From positions 1 through 36,256 of the forward strand of contig CADCTA010000048.1 of the NCBI GenBank assembly GCA_902805675.1: DNA of 36,256 nt, read 5' to 3'. Shown piece after piece: positions 15,722 to 25,491 of this stretch. Below the pieces are notes generated by a model. That model was not told the DNA's origin, made no database searches, and worked only from the letters and a program-made list of their open reading frames with translations. Source of the stretch: an uncultured Chthoniobacterales bacterium (GTDB taxonomy: Bacteria > Verrucomicrobiota > Verrucomicrobiia > Chthoniobacterales > UBA10450). Position 1 is the first letter of the stretch. Each line of letters begins with the position of its first letter. Both the position numbers and the translations under genes were made by a program.

Positions 15722-16471
15722 CTAACGCCCCCGAGTCTCCGCGTAAACGCGATTCTGCCGGATGTGGAACGACTCGATATCCTGGTCGGCAAGCCAGTCG
15801 GAGATCGCCATCCGGGCCGACTTCAAGCCGAACATCTGCCGATCCAGCCAATCGTCGGAGACCGCCTGGTCGCCGATCTTCACATTCGCAATGCGCGCCT
15901 TCGCCGGATCACCGTCGGGCGAGGGTTCGACCGTCGCTTCGCCGTTCAAAAAGCGACCTTCGACGCCGAGGAGCGATTGCGCCCAGGTGGCGTTCTTCAG
16001 CATGTCGTCGAGCGGGATGCTGACCTGCACGTGACCGACATCGTTGCGGATCGCGACGTGCGCCTTCCCGCGCGTGTTCGCCGTGTTGTCGAGCAGCGCG
16101 TTGATTTCGGAGGCGTTCAGGTCGATGCGCGCTTTCTGACGCTTGTCCGCCGCTTTCTCAAATGCGCGCCAACGCTGGTGAACATCTGCGGAGACCATTT
16201 CCACCTGGTCGGCGGGGTCGGGGGGCTGTGCAGTCGCGGGCTCCGTGTCCTGTGTGGCCGCGTCGTCCGCTGTTCCCTCCTGCCACCCGGTTGTGATCTC
16301 CGGGAATGTGGTCGGCTCCGCGGCGGAGTAGGTGTTCTGGAATCGCTTGATCCCCCAGTAAGTTCCACCGGCCAGGGCGACAAGCAGAAGAAGTCCGAAG
16401 AGGAGGAACCCCATGCAGCCCTTCCCGGCACACCCTCCCCCACGCGGCGTCGTTGGTTGATCTAAGTTCAT
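15722..16471 (-). CDS. Membrane-anchored protein of unknown function
   Basis: A 249-residue protein. A Gly/Cys-rich N-terminus (GGGCAGKGCMG, residues about 11-21) leads into one membrane helix (about 20-43), a Thr/Pro/Asp-rich linker, and a soluble domain from about residue 90 (VEMVSADVHQRWRAFEKAA, ARIDLNASEINALLDN, SIPLDDMLKNATWAQSLLG). The domain has the look of a lipid- or matrix-facing beta-rich fold, but I recognise no family. Its ATG overlaps the stop of the HIT gene (ATGA at 16468-16471), making it the last gene of a four-gene minus-strand run kynB-GT39-HIT-this gene. Real gene by composition and coupling; function unknown. Confidence 0.82.
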   Translation of the reverse strand: MNLDQPTTPRGGGCAGKGCMGFLLFGLLLLVALAGGTYWGIKRFQNTYSAAEPTTFPEITTGWQEGTADDAATQDTEPATAQPPDPADQVEMVSADVHQRWRAFEKAADKRQKARIDLNASEINALLDNTANTRGKAHVAIRNDVGHVQVSIPLDDMLKNATWAQSLLGVEGRFLNGEATVEPSPDGDPAKARIANVKIGDQAVSDDWLDRQMFGLKSARMAISDWLADQDIESFHIRQNRVYAETRGR

Positions 16472-17064
16472 ATCGTCGGTGCGGCCGTCGCTTCCAGACG
16501 TGTCTGCGCGGCCATCAATTTGTCATACAAATGCTGCAAGCTCTCCGAAAGCATGCGCGTGCCGGAGAGCACCGGCATGAAATTCGTGTCGCCATTCCAG
16601 CGCGGGACGATGTGCAGATGCAGATGATCGGGAACGCCCGCACCGGCGCATTTGCCGAGATTTAAGCCCACGTTAAAGCCCTGCGCCTTCACGGCGTCGC
16701 GCAGCAATCTCTGGCCGTGCATCGCGAGCTTCCACAGCTCGACGACTTCGTTGTCGCCAAGCGAGGCGGCGTCGCCGGTTTTCCGATATGGCACTGCCAT
16801 GAGATGACCGACCGCGTACGGGTAGCGGTTCATCATAAGGAACGCGTTCTTCCTGCGCGCGAGGACCAGGTGCGCGGCATCGTCGCTGGCCTGCGCTGCG
16901 TCCGAGAGGAAGTTCGGATTTCCATCTTCCTGCTCAAAATATTCGACCCGCCATGGGCACCAAAGCGCCTCGAGCTCGGCTTTCGGGAATGTGGTCGCGT
17001 CGCTCAAGCGAGAAACGTTCGTGCGGAGGTCGGTAAACGTCGAGGAGCCTTTTGCTCCGCGCAC
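16468..17064 (-). CDS. HIT (histidine triad) family nucleotide hydrolase/phosphorylase
   Basis: A 198-residue protein with the histidine triad H147-L-H149-L-H151 in PDHLHLHIVPRW and the preceding GLNLGKCAGAGVPDHL, plus LEALWCPWRVEYF and RYPYAVGHLMAVPY typical of the HIT branch related to Ap4A phosphorylase. H149 would be the nucleotidylated residue by family analogy. These enzymes act on dinucleoside polyphosphates or AMP derivatives in the cytoplasm. Reading from GTG 17064, directly abutting the GT39 stop, gives about 30 residues before the conserved block, longer than usual, so a later non-ATG start is possible. It overlaps the next gene as ATGA. Confidence 0.92.
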   Translation of the reverse strand: MRGAKGSSTFTDLRTNVSRLSDATTFPKAELEALWCPWRVEYFEQEDGNPNFLSDAAQASDDAAHLVLARRKNAFLMMNRYPYAVGHLMAVPYRKTGDAASLGDNEVVELWKLAMHGQRLLRDAVKAQGFNVGLNLGKCAGAGVPDHLHLHIVPRWNGDTNFMPVLSGTRMLSESLQHLYDKLMAAQTRLEATAAPTI

Positions 17065-18549
17065 TCAGGGCTTCGTAAGCAGAACGTAGCGGCGCGGCTG
17101 ATCGTTGATCGTGATCGTCGCCTCGCGGCCCGAGTTCACGATGCCGGGCAGTTTCTCGAGCAGGCGCGGCAACTCGTCAGCAGAAGTGACCAGCGCGTCG
17201 AGCGCCCCGGCGTTCCAGCGTTCCTCCGCTTCCTCCGCGGTGAGGAACCGAGTGCGGCGCGAATACAGCAGCAATCCTTCCTCTTTGCGGCCTACGACTT
17301 CATAGCGCCAGCCGCGTCGACTGGCCTCGTCGCGCACTTCGCTTCCGAACCGGGCAAGTGCTCCGCGATCCGCGCGATAGCCATTGATCACCTTATGCGC
17401 CGCATAACCGCTCGCGAAGACGCACGCAAAGATCAGCGCCGCCGCGCTCCACTTCCCCACGCGCGGCCTGAGCGTTTCGTCACGCCAGACGCTGCCGATT
17501 TGTGCAGCAAGCAACAGACAGAGCGGCGGCACGATCGGGAAAATGCGGTCGACGCGCTTCGAAGGGATGAGCGACATGACAATCAACCCGCCGAGGCTCC
17601 AGCAGATCAGCCACGCCATGGCGGGCGAGAGACGCCGCCAACGTTCCGCGAACTCGAGCTTCTCGCTTCGCCACGCCAGCGCGGCCAACGCAATCATCAG
17701 CACACTCCACGGCGCGAACTTGTGCAGCAGATGCGGGAAGTAAAAGTAGAGCGGCTGCGAGCGATGCACCGTCTCGTCGAAGCGGCCGGCGAATTCCTTC
17801 AGCACCACTTGCTCGTAGAACCCGGGCACCCACGCGATCCCACACGCCGCCCACGCGAGAAAGACGGCAAGCGATGCAATCCACGGCCACCCGCCGCACC
17901 AGGCGCTGACGCGCGTGCGATTGCTCCGCCGCGTCAGCTCGAATGCCACGATGCCCGGCAGCAGAAACGCATAGACGATCGGCCCCTTCACCAGCATCGC
18001 CGCAGTAAGCAGCACGAACATGAGGAACCGGTCACGGCTGGTCCAGCGCTCGCCGGTTTGGATCTTCTGCCAAATCATCGCGCCGAGCAGGAAGACGACG
18101 AGCGCCAGTGGCATGTCGGTCCGGACGAGCGTGGCGAGTCGCGGCGACAGCAGATTCAAGCCAAGGGCGGAGAATGCGACAAGGCCCGCGACCTTGCCGT
18201 ACCCGGCGCTCGCGGTCCGCGCGAGCGCGAACAACAGCGCGGCCGCAGCCAAAAGCGACGGCAACCGCCACGCTGCTTCCCACGACCGCGTAACCCCATA
18301 AAGCACAGCCGACACCCACCCGATAAGCGGCGGCTTCGTCGCGATCTTCTGGTTCGGCGTGTGCTGGTAGAACCAGTGCCCTTCGTTCACCATCTCGAAA
18401 GAAGTGAACGCCTGCTTCGCCTGGTCGTAATCGTCCAGCTGCCACGGCAGGTTAGTTGTCGCGAACAGCACCGCGACGAGCGTGGCGACAACCCAGAAGG
18501 TGCTCCTTCGCTTAAGCAGCGACGCGTCAGCGCTGGTCGCCGTGGTCAC
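17065..18549 (-). CDS. GT39-like (ArnT/PMT clan) membrane glycosyltransferase
   Basis: A 494-residue polytopic membrane protein starting at GTG 18549. The first periplasmic loop has LPWQLDDYDQAKQAFTSFEM (residues 34-53; D39, D40, D42), followed by the loop HTPNQKIATKPPLIGW, where the conserved Lys-Pro-Pro matches the ArnT/GT83 pattern. MLVKGPIVYAFLLPGIVAFEL, FAPWSVLMIALAAL and SLIPSKRVDRIFPIVPPLCLLLA complete the family picture. It should transfer a sugar from a polyprenyl-phosphate carrier to a lipid or glycan on the periplasmic face. It begins 6 bp after the kynB stop and ends flush with the HIT gene, so all are probably co-transcribed, an odd pairing of catabolism with glycosylation. Confidence 0.9.
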   Translation of the reverse strand: MTTATSADASLLKRRSTFWVVATLVAVLFATTNLPWQLDDYDQAKQAFTSFEMVNEGHWFYQHTPNQKIATKPPLIGWVSAVLYGVTRSWEAAWRLPSLLAAAALLFALARTASAGYGKVAGLVAFSALGLNLLSPRLATLVRTDMPLALVVFLLGAMIWQKIQTGERWTSRDRFLMFVLLTAAMLVKGPIVYAFLLPGIVAFELTRRSNRTRVSAWCGGWPWIASLAVFLAWAACGIAWVPGFYEQVVLKEFAGRFDETVHRSQPLYFYFPHLLHKFAPWSVLMIALAALAWRSEKLEFAERWRRLSPAMAWLICWSLGGLIVMSLIPSKRVDRIFPIVPPLCLLLAAQIGSVWRDETLRPRVGKWSAAALIFACVFASGYAAHKVINGYRADRGALARFGSEVRDEASRRGWRYEVVGRKEEGLLLYSRRTRFLTAEEAEERWNAGALDALVTSADELPRLLEKLPGIVNSGREATITINDQPRRYVLLTKP

Positions 18550-18555
18550 GCGTTT

Positions 18556-19212
18556 CTAGCCGCGCCAGAGAATCGCCCGCAGCGGGGAGCCATCGCCACC
18601 GGCGATCTTCAGGGGCAGCGCGACGAAGTTGTAGCGGCCGGCGGAAACGCTGCTGAGATCGAGCGACTCGACGATGCTGATTCCGGCCGCGCCGATCGCG
18701 TGGTGATTCACGAGTTCCTTCGCGTCGATTTCATCGACCGACGGCACATCGAGGCCGAGCAACTTCACGCCTAACGACTGCAGCCAGGCTGGGACACCGC
18801 GCGCGAGTGTCGGGATCGGATCAGGGAAAATGTTCGGATCGCGCCAGACGTTCGTCTTGAGCAGGAGCCGACCGGCGGAGCGTAGCTCGTCCGCAGCATG
18901 TTCGAGATCGCTCATCTGCACCTGCGGAAGCCGCGGACCAGCAGGCGCCGCAGCGTAGCGATCACTCAGATCGACCACCACCGCAGGCCCAAAGTACGTC
19001 TCCAGCTTCGCCTGCTCCATCGTCCAGCCGTTGTCATCGAAGTGAAAGCGCGCATCGCCATGCGTGCCGTTGTGCAGGCTCATGTTGATCGAGCCGGAGT
19101 TGACGTTCGAACCCTTCGCGATCCGTCCATTCGCCTGATAACGAAAGGCGACGTCGCCGGGCCACGGCGGGAGATCGGCGGAAAGGGTGCGCGAGATGTC
19201 GAAAATTTCCAT
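18556..19212 (-). CDS. kynB: Kynurenine formamidase (cyclase family)
   Basis: A 218-residue member of the metal-dependent cyclase family. H47-x3-H51-x-D53-x3-H57 in SLHNGTHGDARFHF is the zinc site in the same spacing as characterised KynB. The C-terminal half has LLGLDVPSVDEIDAKE, NHHAIGAAGISIVESLDL (second His and Glu ligands) and ALPLKIAGGDGSPLRAIL, the typical KynB ending. It hydrolyses N-formylkynurenine to kynurenine and formate in tryptophan degradation. The canonical DAP after the zinc site is DAR here, a small deviation. I start at ATG 19212 (MEIFDISRTLSADLPPWPGD). It is head to head with the aminomuconate-semialdehyde dehydrogenase-like gene, which supports a kynurenine-pathway role over a generic cyclase. 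Confidence 0.88.
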   Translation of the reverse strand: MEIFDISRTLSADLPPWPGDVAFRYQANGRIAKGSNVNSGSINMSLHNGTHGDARFHFDDNGWTMEQAKLETYFGPAVVVDLSDRYAAAPAGPRLPQVQMSDLEHAADELRSAGRLLLKTNVWRDPNIFPDPIPTLARGVPAWLQSLGVKLLGLDVPSVDEIDAKELVNHHAIGAAGISIVESLDLSSVSAGRYNFVALPLKIAGGDGSPLRAILWRG

Positions 19213-19283
19213 GCGGCTAAGCCGGGAACTTGCGTCACAACCTCGCGAAGACAAACGCAGCCACTTGCGCCGTTTTTCGTTTT

Positions 19284-19352
19284 GTCATTCCGGGCGAAGT
19301 CGAGGAACCTCTCGCTACTGCCACGGGATGTCTCGACTTCGCTCGACATGAC
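19284..19352. repeat. Family A inverted repeat, copy 2 (in the kynB/dehydrogenase divergent gap)
   Basis: The left arm GTCATTCCGGGCGAAGTCGA and right arm TCTCGACTTCGCTCGACATGAC are inverted, with CCACGGGATG before the right arm. The right arm ends in CATGAC, where the related copies have AATGAC; the ATG inside it (19348-19350) is the start codon of the aldehyde dehydrogenase. The element fills half of the 135 bp divergent gap. Confidence 0.85.
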
Positions 19353-20805
19353 AGAAGGAAACGATCGCATTCAGAACTTCATCGATGGCCGATATGTCGA
19401 GCCACTCGCTGGCGCATACCTCGACAACATCGAGCCCGCCACGGGCAAGCCGTACTCACAGGTGCCCGACAGCCGACCGGAAGACGTCGAGCTTGCCGTC
19501 ACCGCGGCGGAGAAAGCTTTTGAGCAATGGTCGCGCACTCCTTCCGCTGAACGCTCCACCATCCTCCTGCGCCTGGCCGACGCGATCGAGCGCGACCTGG
19601 AGAAGTTCGCCCTCGCCGAATCGATCGACACCGGCAAGCCCGTATCCCTCGCACGCAACCTCGACATCCCGCGCGCGGTCAGCAATTTCCGTTTCTTCGC
19701 GACAGCGATCCTGCACACGGAGAACGAAGCGCACGTGACGGATGGCGTAGCGTTCAACTACACCCTGCGCCAGCCGCGAGGCATCACCGGTTTGATCTCG
19801 CCGTGGAACCTGCCGCTTTATCTCCTGAGCTGGAAAATCGCGCCGGCCATCGCTTGCGGGAATACCGCGGTCGCGAAGCCGAGCGAGCTCACACCGATGA
19901 CCGCGCACCTGCTCGGCGAAGCGTGCAATCAGGCGGGACTGCCGCCGGGCGTCCTGAACATCGTGCACGGGACAGGTCCACACGTCGGCCAGGCAATCAC
20001 TGCGCACCCGAAGATCACCACTATCTCGTTCACCGGCGGCACCGTCACCGGGCGAAAGGTCGCCGAGACCTGCGCGCCGATGTTCAAGAAGATGTCGCTC
20101 GAGCTCGGCGGTAAGAATCCGAACATCGTTTTCGCTGATGCAGATCTCGACGCAGCGATCACCGGAAGCGTGCGTTCCTCCTTTGCAAACCAGGGGCAGG
20201 TTTGCCTTTGTGGTTCCAGGATCTTCGTCCAGCGCGCTGCCTATCAGCACTTCGTCGATGGCTTGGTCGACAAAACATCGAAGCTGCGCATCGGCGATCC
20301 GCTCGAGCCGACAACTGAGCAGGGCGCGATCGTGTCGAAGACACAGCTGGAGAAGGTGAAGTTCTACGTGGACCTCGCGCAGCAGGAAGGCGGACGCGTC
20401 GCGCTCGGCGGCCGCGCGCCTGAGCAGATCAACGACCGTTGCCGCGACGGCTATTTCTTCCAGCCGACCATCATCACCGGTCTCGCCGTCGGCTGTCGCA
20501 CGAACCGCGAGGAAATCTTCGGCCCCGTGGTGTCGATCACGCCTTTCGATGATGAGGAGGAAGTCATCCGCTACGCAAACGATTGCGACTACGGCCTCGC
20601 CTCCAGCGTCTGGACGCAAAACCTCAGCCGCGCGCATCGCGTCGCCGAGCAGATCCAGACCGGGACTGTGTGGGTGAATTGCTGGCTGCTGCGCGATCTG
20701 CGCGTGCCGTTTGGCGGCATGAAACAGAGCGGCGTCGGGCGCGAAGGCGGTAACGAAGCGCTGCATTTTTTCACCGAGCCGAAGAACGTCTGCATCGCGA
20801 AATAA
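19348..20805 (+). CDS. Aldehyde dehydrogenase, 2-aminomuconate-6-semialdehyde dehydrogenase-like
   Basis: A 485-residue NAD-dependent aldehyde dehydrogenase with N154 (SPWNLPLYLL), the NAD loop KPSELTP, FTGGTVTGRKV, the general base E252 (LELGGKNP) and nucleophile C286 in GQVCLCGSRIF. The CLCGSR signature and SWKIAPAIACGNTAVAKP are typical of the ALDH8/AMSDH and hydroxymuconic-semialdehyde branch. AMSDH oxidises 2-aminomuconate-6-semialdehyde to 2-aminomuconate in 3-hydroxyanthranilate degradation. The kynB and deaminase neighbours fit that substrate. ATG 19348 lies inside a dispersed inverted repeat and has no SD upstream, whereas AGAAGGA occurs just downstream (19353-19359), so an alternative ATT start at 19369 (IQNFIDGRYV) is conceivable. 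Confidence 0.88.
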   Translation: MTEGNDRIQNFIDGRYVEPLAGAYLDNIEPATGKPYSQVPDSRPEDVELAVTAAEKAFEQWSRTPSAERSTILLRLADAIERDLEKFALAESIDTGKPVSLARNLDIPRAVSNFRFFATAILHTENEAHVTDGVAFNYTLRQPRGITGLISPWNLPLYLLSWKIAPAIACGNTAVAKPSELTPMTAHLLGEACNQAGLPPGVLNIVHGTGPHVGQAITAHPKITTISFTGGTVTGRKVAETCAPMFKKMSLELGGKNPNIVFADADLDAAITGSVRSSFANQGQVCLCGSRIFVQRAAYQHFVDGLVDKTSKLRIGDPLEPTTEQGAIVSKTQLEKVKFYVDLAQQEGGRVALGGRAPEQINDRCRDGYFFQPTIITGLAVGCRTNREEIFGPVVSITPFDDEEEVIRYANDCDYGLASSVWTQNLSRAHRVAEQIQTGTVWVNCWLLRDLRVPFGGMKQSGVGREGGNEALHFFTEPKNVCIAK

Positions 20806-20850
20806 CTCGGCACACCGGGCTGCTTCGCTTTACCTCATCAGGAGCATCCT

Positions 20851-21138
20851 ATGTGTCGAAACATCAAAACGCTGCACAACTTCGAACCGCCGGCGACAGT
20901 CGATGAGGTCCGCGCCTCCGCCTTGCAGTTCGTCCGCAAACTCAGCGGCTTCACCCATCCTTCGAAAGCAAACGAGCACGTCTTCAATCACGCGGTCGAT
21001 GACGTGACGCGGATCGCGCGCGAACTGCTCGATTCGCTGGTGACAAATTCGCCACCGCGCGATCGCCAGACCGAAGCCGTGAAAGCGCGGGAACGCTCGG
21101 CGAAGCGGTTTGGCACGCCAGCGCCTGCACATGGCTGA
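20851..21138 (+). CDS. DUF2277 family protein
   Basis: A 95-residue protein starting MCRNIKTLHNFEPPAT, the hallmark N-terminus of DUF2277, followed by EVRASALQFVRKLSGFTHPSKANE and a helical C-terminal half ending in ARERSAKRFG. An SD-like AGGAG lies eight bases before ATG 20851 (in CATCAGGAGCATCCT), one of the few clear ribosome-binding sites in the window. The function of DUF2277 is not known to me. Its CRN motif right at the start, with a Cys at position 2, could bind metal or undergo processing, but that is conjecture. It lies 45 bp after the dehydrogenase on the same strand. Confidence 0.92.
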   Translation: MCRNIKTLHNFEPPATVDEVRASALQFVRKLSGFTHPSKANEHVFNHAVDDVTRIARELLDSLVTNSPPRDRQTEAVKARERSAKRFGTPAPAHG

Positions 21139-21172
21139 GCACCCTGGGGAGCGTGTCACGCATTTCCGCGCT

Positions 21173-21265
21173 GTCATTCCGAGCGGAGCCGAGGAATCCC
21201 GTGGTGTCAGCTTGAAGGTTTCGCCGCGGGATTCTTCGACTCCGCTCCGCTGCGCTCAGAATGAC
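21173..21265. repeat. Family A inverted repeat, copy 3 (inside the aminomuconate gene run)
   Basis: The left arm GTCATTCCGAGCGGAGCCGA continues GGAATCCCG; the right arm reads CGGGATTCTTCGACTCCGCT then CCGCTGCGCTCAGAATGAC. The 93 bp element lies between the DUF2277 gene and the RidA-family gene, 32 bp before the latter's ATG. It is the best preserved of the three family A copies. Confidence 0.88.
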
Positions 21266-21297
21266 AGCGCGGAAAAGTGCACCGCCGCAGAAAATTG

Positions 21298-21723
21298 ATG
21301 AGCGAGAGCTTCGAAAGTCACCGCGCGCCTGAAGCGGTCGGCGCCTTCCCGCACGCCAAGCGCGCAGGCAACCTCCTGTTCCTGTCGGGTATCGGGCCGC
21401 GCGTCCGCGGCAGCAAAGAGATACCCGGCGTCACGCTGGGCGACTCTGGCGAAATCCTCAGCTACGACATCGAAGCGCAGTGCCACGCGGTCTTCGAGAA
21501 CGTGCGCCTCGTGTTGGAGGATGCGGGCGGCTCGTGGGACGACATCATCGATGTGACCGTTTTCCTCACGGATATGAAGAAGGACTTCCCGGTCTATAAT
21601 CGCATCTACCCGCAATATTTCGCCGGGTCGGGAAAACCGAACCCGACGCGCACCACCGTCGAAGTCGGCGCACTCCCGACGCCAATCGCCATCGAACTCA
21701 AGGTCATCGCCGCAGCGCGGTAA
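21298..21723 (+). CDS. RidA-family protein, 2-aminomuconate deaminase candidate
   Basis: A 141-residue YjgF/YER057c/RidA-family protein. The conserved Arg is R118 in PNPTRTTVEVGALPTPIAIE, and VGAFPHAKRAGNLLFLSGIG (residues 14-33) is the substrate-facing N-terminal block. Compared with canonical RidA, the Glu near the C-terminus is replaced by an IELKVIA context, and FPHAKR replaces the PYSQA block. This is the divergent subgroup that includes 2-aminomuconate deaminase (NbaF/AmnD) of 3-hydroxyanthranilate and aminophenol degradation. Placed after an AMSDH-like dehydrogenase, hydrolytic deamination of 2-aminomuconate is the best guess. The start is ATG 21298, the first in-frame ATG, with no strong SD. 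The VOC gene follows 8 bp after the stop. Confidence 0.8.
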   Translation: MSESFESHRAPEAVGAFPHAKRAGNLLFLSGIGPRVRGSKEIPGVTLGDSGEILSYDIEAQCHAVFENVRLVLEDAGGSWDDIIDVTVFLTDMKKDFPVYNRIYPQYFAGSGKPNPTRTTVEVGALPTPIAIELKVIAAAR

Positions 21724-21731
21724 TCTCGCCG

Positions 21732-22115
21732 GTGATCGAGATTGAAGGCATCGATCACGTCGCGCTGAGCGTGCGCGACGTCGAGGAGTCGGCGCGTTGG
21801 TACGTCGAGGTGCTCGGCTTTGAGCACCGCTGGGCGGGCATGTGGGATGGCGTGCCGACGTTCATCGGGAAAGGGACTACGGCTCTGGCGCTATTCCCGT
21901 CGCGCGGGAACGACGCTGCGGATGCGAGCAGGCGTGGGGCTGGAATGCTGCACCTCGCGTTCCGTTCGACGCGCGCTGCATTCCTCGCCGCGCAGCAGGA
22001 TCTTCAGCAACGCGGCATCGCGTTCAGCTTCGCAGACCACCAGATCTCGCAGTCGATCTACTTCCGCGATCCAGACGCGCACGAACTCGAGATCACGACG
22101 TACGAGGTCGGCTGA
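21732..22115 (+). CDS. VOC (glyoxalase/dioxygenase) superfamily protein
   Basis: A 127-residue protein starting at GTG 21732 with two beta-alpha-beta-beta-beta modules. Likely metal ligands are H9 (GIDHVALSV), H74 (GMLHLAFRS) and E120 (HELEITTYEV), the classic VOC arrangement, and RWYVEVLGFEH is the typical first-module helix. VOC proteins of this size include lyases, fosfomycin-resistance-like transferases and small ring-cleavage relatives, and the sequence does not choose among them. The 8 bp gap after the RidA-family gene means the two are probably co-translated, which hints at an aminomuconate-related or oxalocrotonate-related step. It is convergent with secA, 24 bp away. Confidence 0.88.
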   Translation: MIEIEGIDHVALSVRDVEESARWYVEVLGFEHRWAGMWDGVPTFIGKGTTALALFPSRGNDAADASRRGAGMLHLAFRSTRAAFLAAQQDLQQRGIAFSFADHQISQSIYFRDPDAHELEITTYEVG

Positions 22116-22139
22116 GATCTCACTACGCCGGCGGTATTG

Positions 22140-25163
<3,024 letters not shown>

Positions 25164-25259
25164 TGGACCGCCAATATGTGACAAAAGGTTGTCAGCCGCA
25201 ATGCCGCCCGAGCTTGTGGCCGCGGGGACAGCGTCATGGCCATCGAGGCGCTCACCCCG

Positions 25260-25419
25260 CCGGTCATCCTGAGCCGCGTAGACGGCGAAGGACCTCCCGC
25301 CGTCGCTCTGAAGGTCTCGCAACCAAAAGATCTGTCCTGCGGTTCCACGCGCTCTGGTTTGCACCGCGCTTTCCGCGAGCGTGAGGTCCTTCGCCGTCTC
25401 CGCGGCTCAGGATGACCGG
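25260..25419. repeat. Family B inverted repeat, copy 1 (CCGGTCATCCTGAG...CTCAGGATGACCGG)
   Basis: The outer arms CCGGTCATCCTGAGCCGCG and CGCGGCTCAGGATGACCGG are perfect inverted repeats; inner arms GGCGAAGGACCTC and GAGGTCCTTCGCC are also complementary. The whole 160 bp can fold into one long interrupted hairpin. A second copy with the same outer and inner arms but a different centre is at 36079-36252. It lies between the divergent secA and ridA genes. Confidence 0.88.
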
Positions 25420-25457
25420 GGGGTGTTGGCAACGTCTCACCGGAGATTCACCGCGGA

Positions 25458-25485
25458 TTGTGCCGCATGAATTTGCCGCTACACT
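25458..25485 (+). promoter_or_regulatory. Possible sigma70-type promoter of ridA, leaderless geometry
   Basis: TTGTGC (25458-25463) and TACACT (25480-25485) are separated by 16 bp and resemble -35/-10 hexamers. Initiation 6-7 bp after the -10 would fall on or next to the ridA ATG at 25492, giving a leaderless mRNA; there is no SD before that ATG. The hexamer matches are partial, so this is a hypothesis. Confidence 0.3.
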
Positions 25486-25491
25486 CGCGCG

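Larger units (their letters stand above)
25164..25491. other. 328 bp divergent gap between secA and ridA
   Basis: The gap contains a 160 bp inverted repeat (25260-25419, listed separately) and, close to ridA, a possible sigma70-type promoter. The 96 bp between the secA start and the repeat have no feature I can name. No small gene is supported: the reading frames here are extensions of secA into repeat sequence. Confidence 0.6.

Noticed and set aside
16717..18774. 685-codon open frame on the plus strand
   Set aside because: It is antisense to the HIT, GT39 and kynB genes. The product is Arg/His/Glu-rich without domains, while the minus strand has clear families.
19456..20766. 436-codon open frame on the minus strand
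   Set aside because: It is antisense to the aldehyde dehydrogenase, which has the full catalytic set; this frame has no domain.
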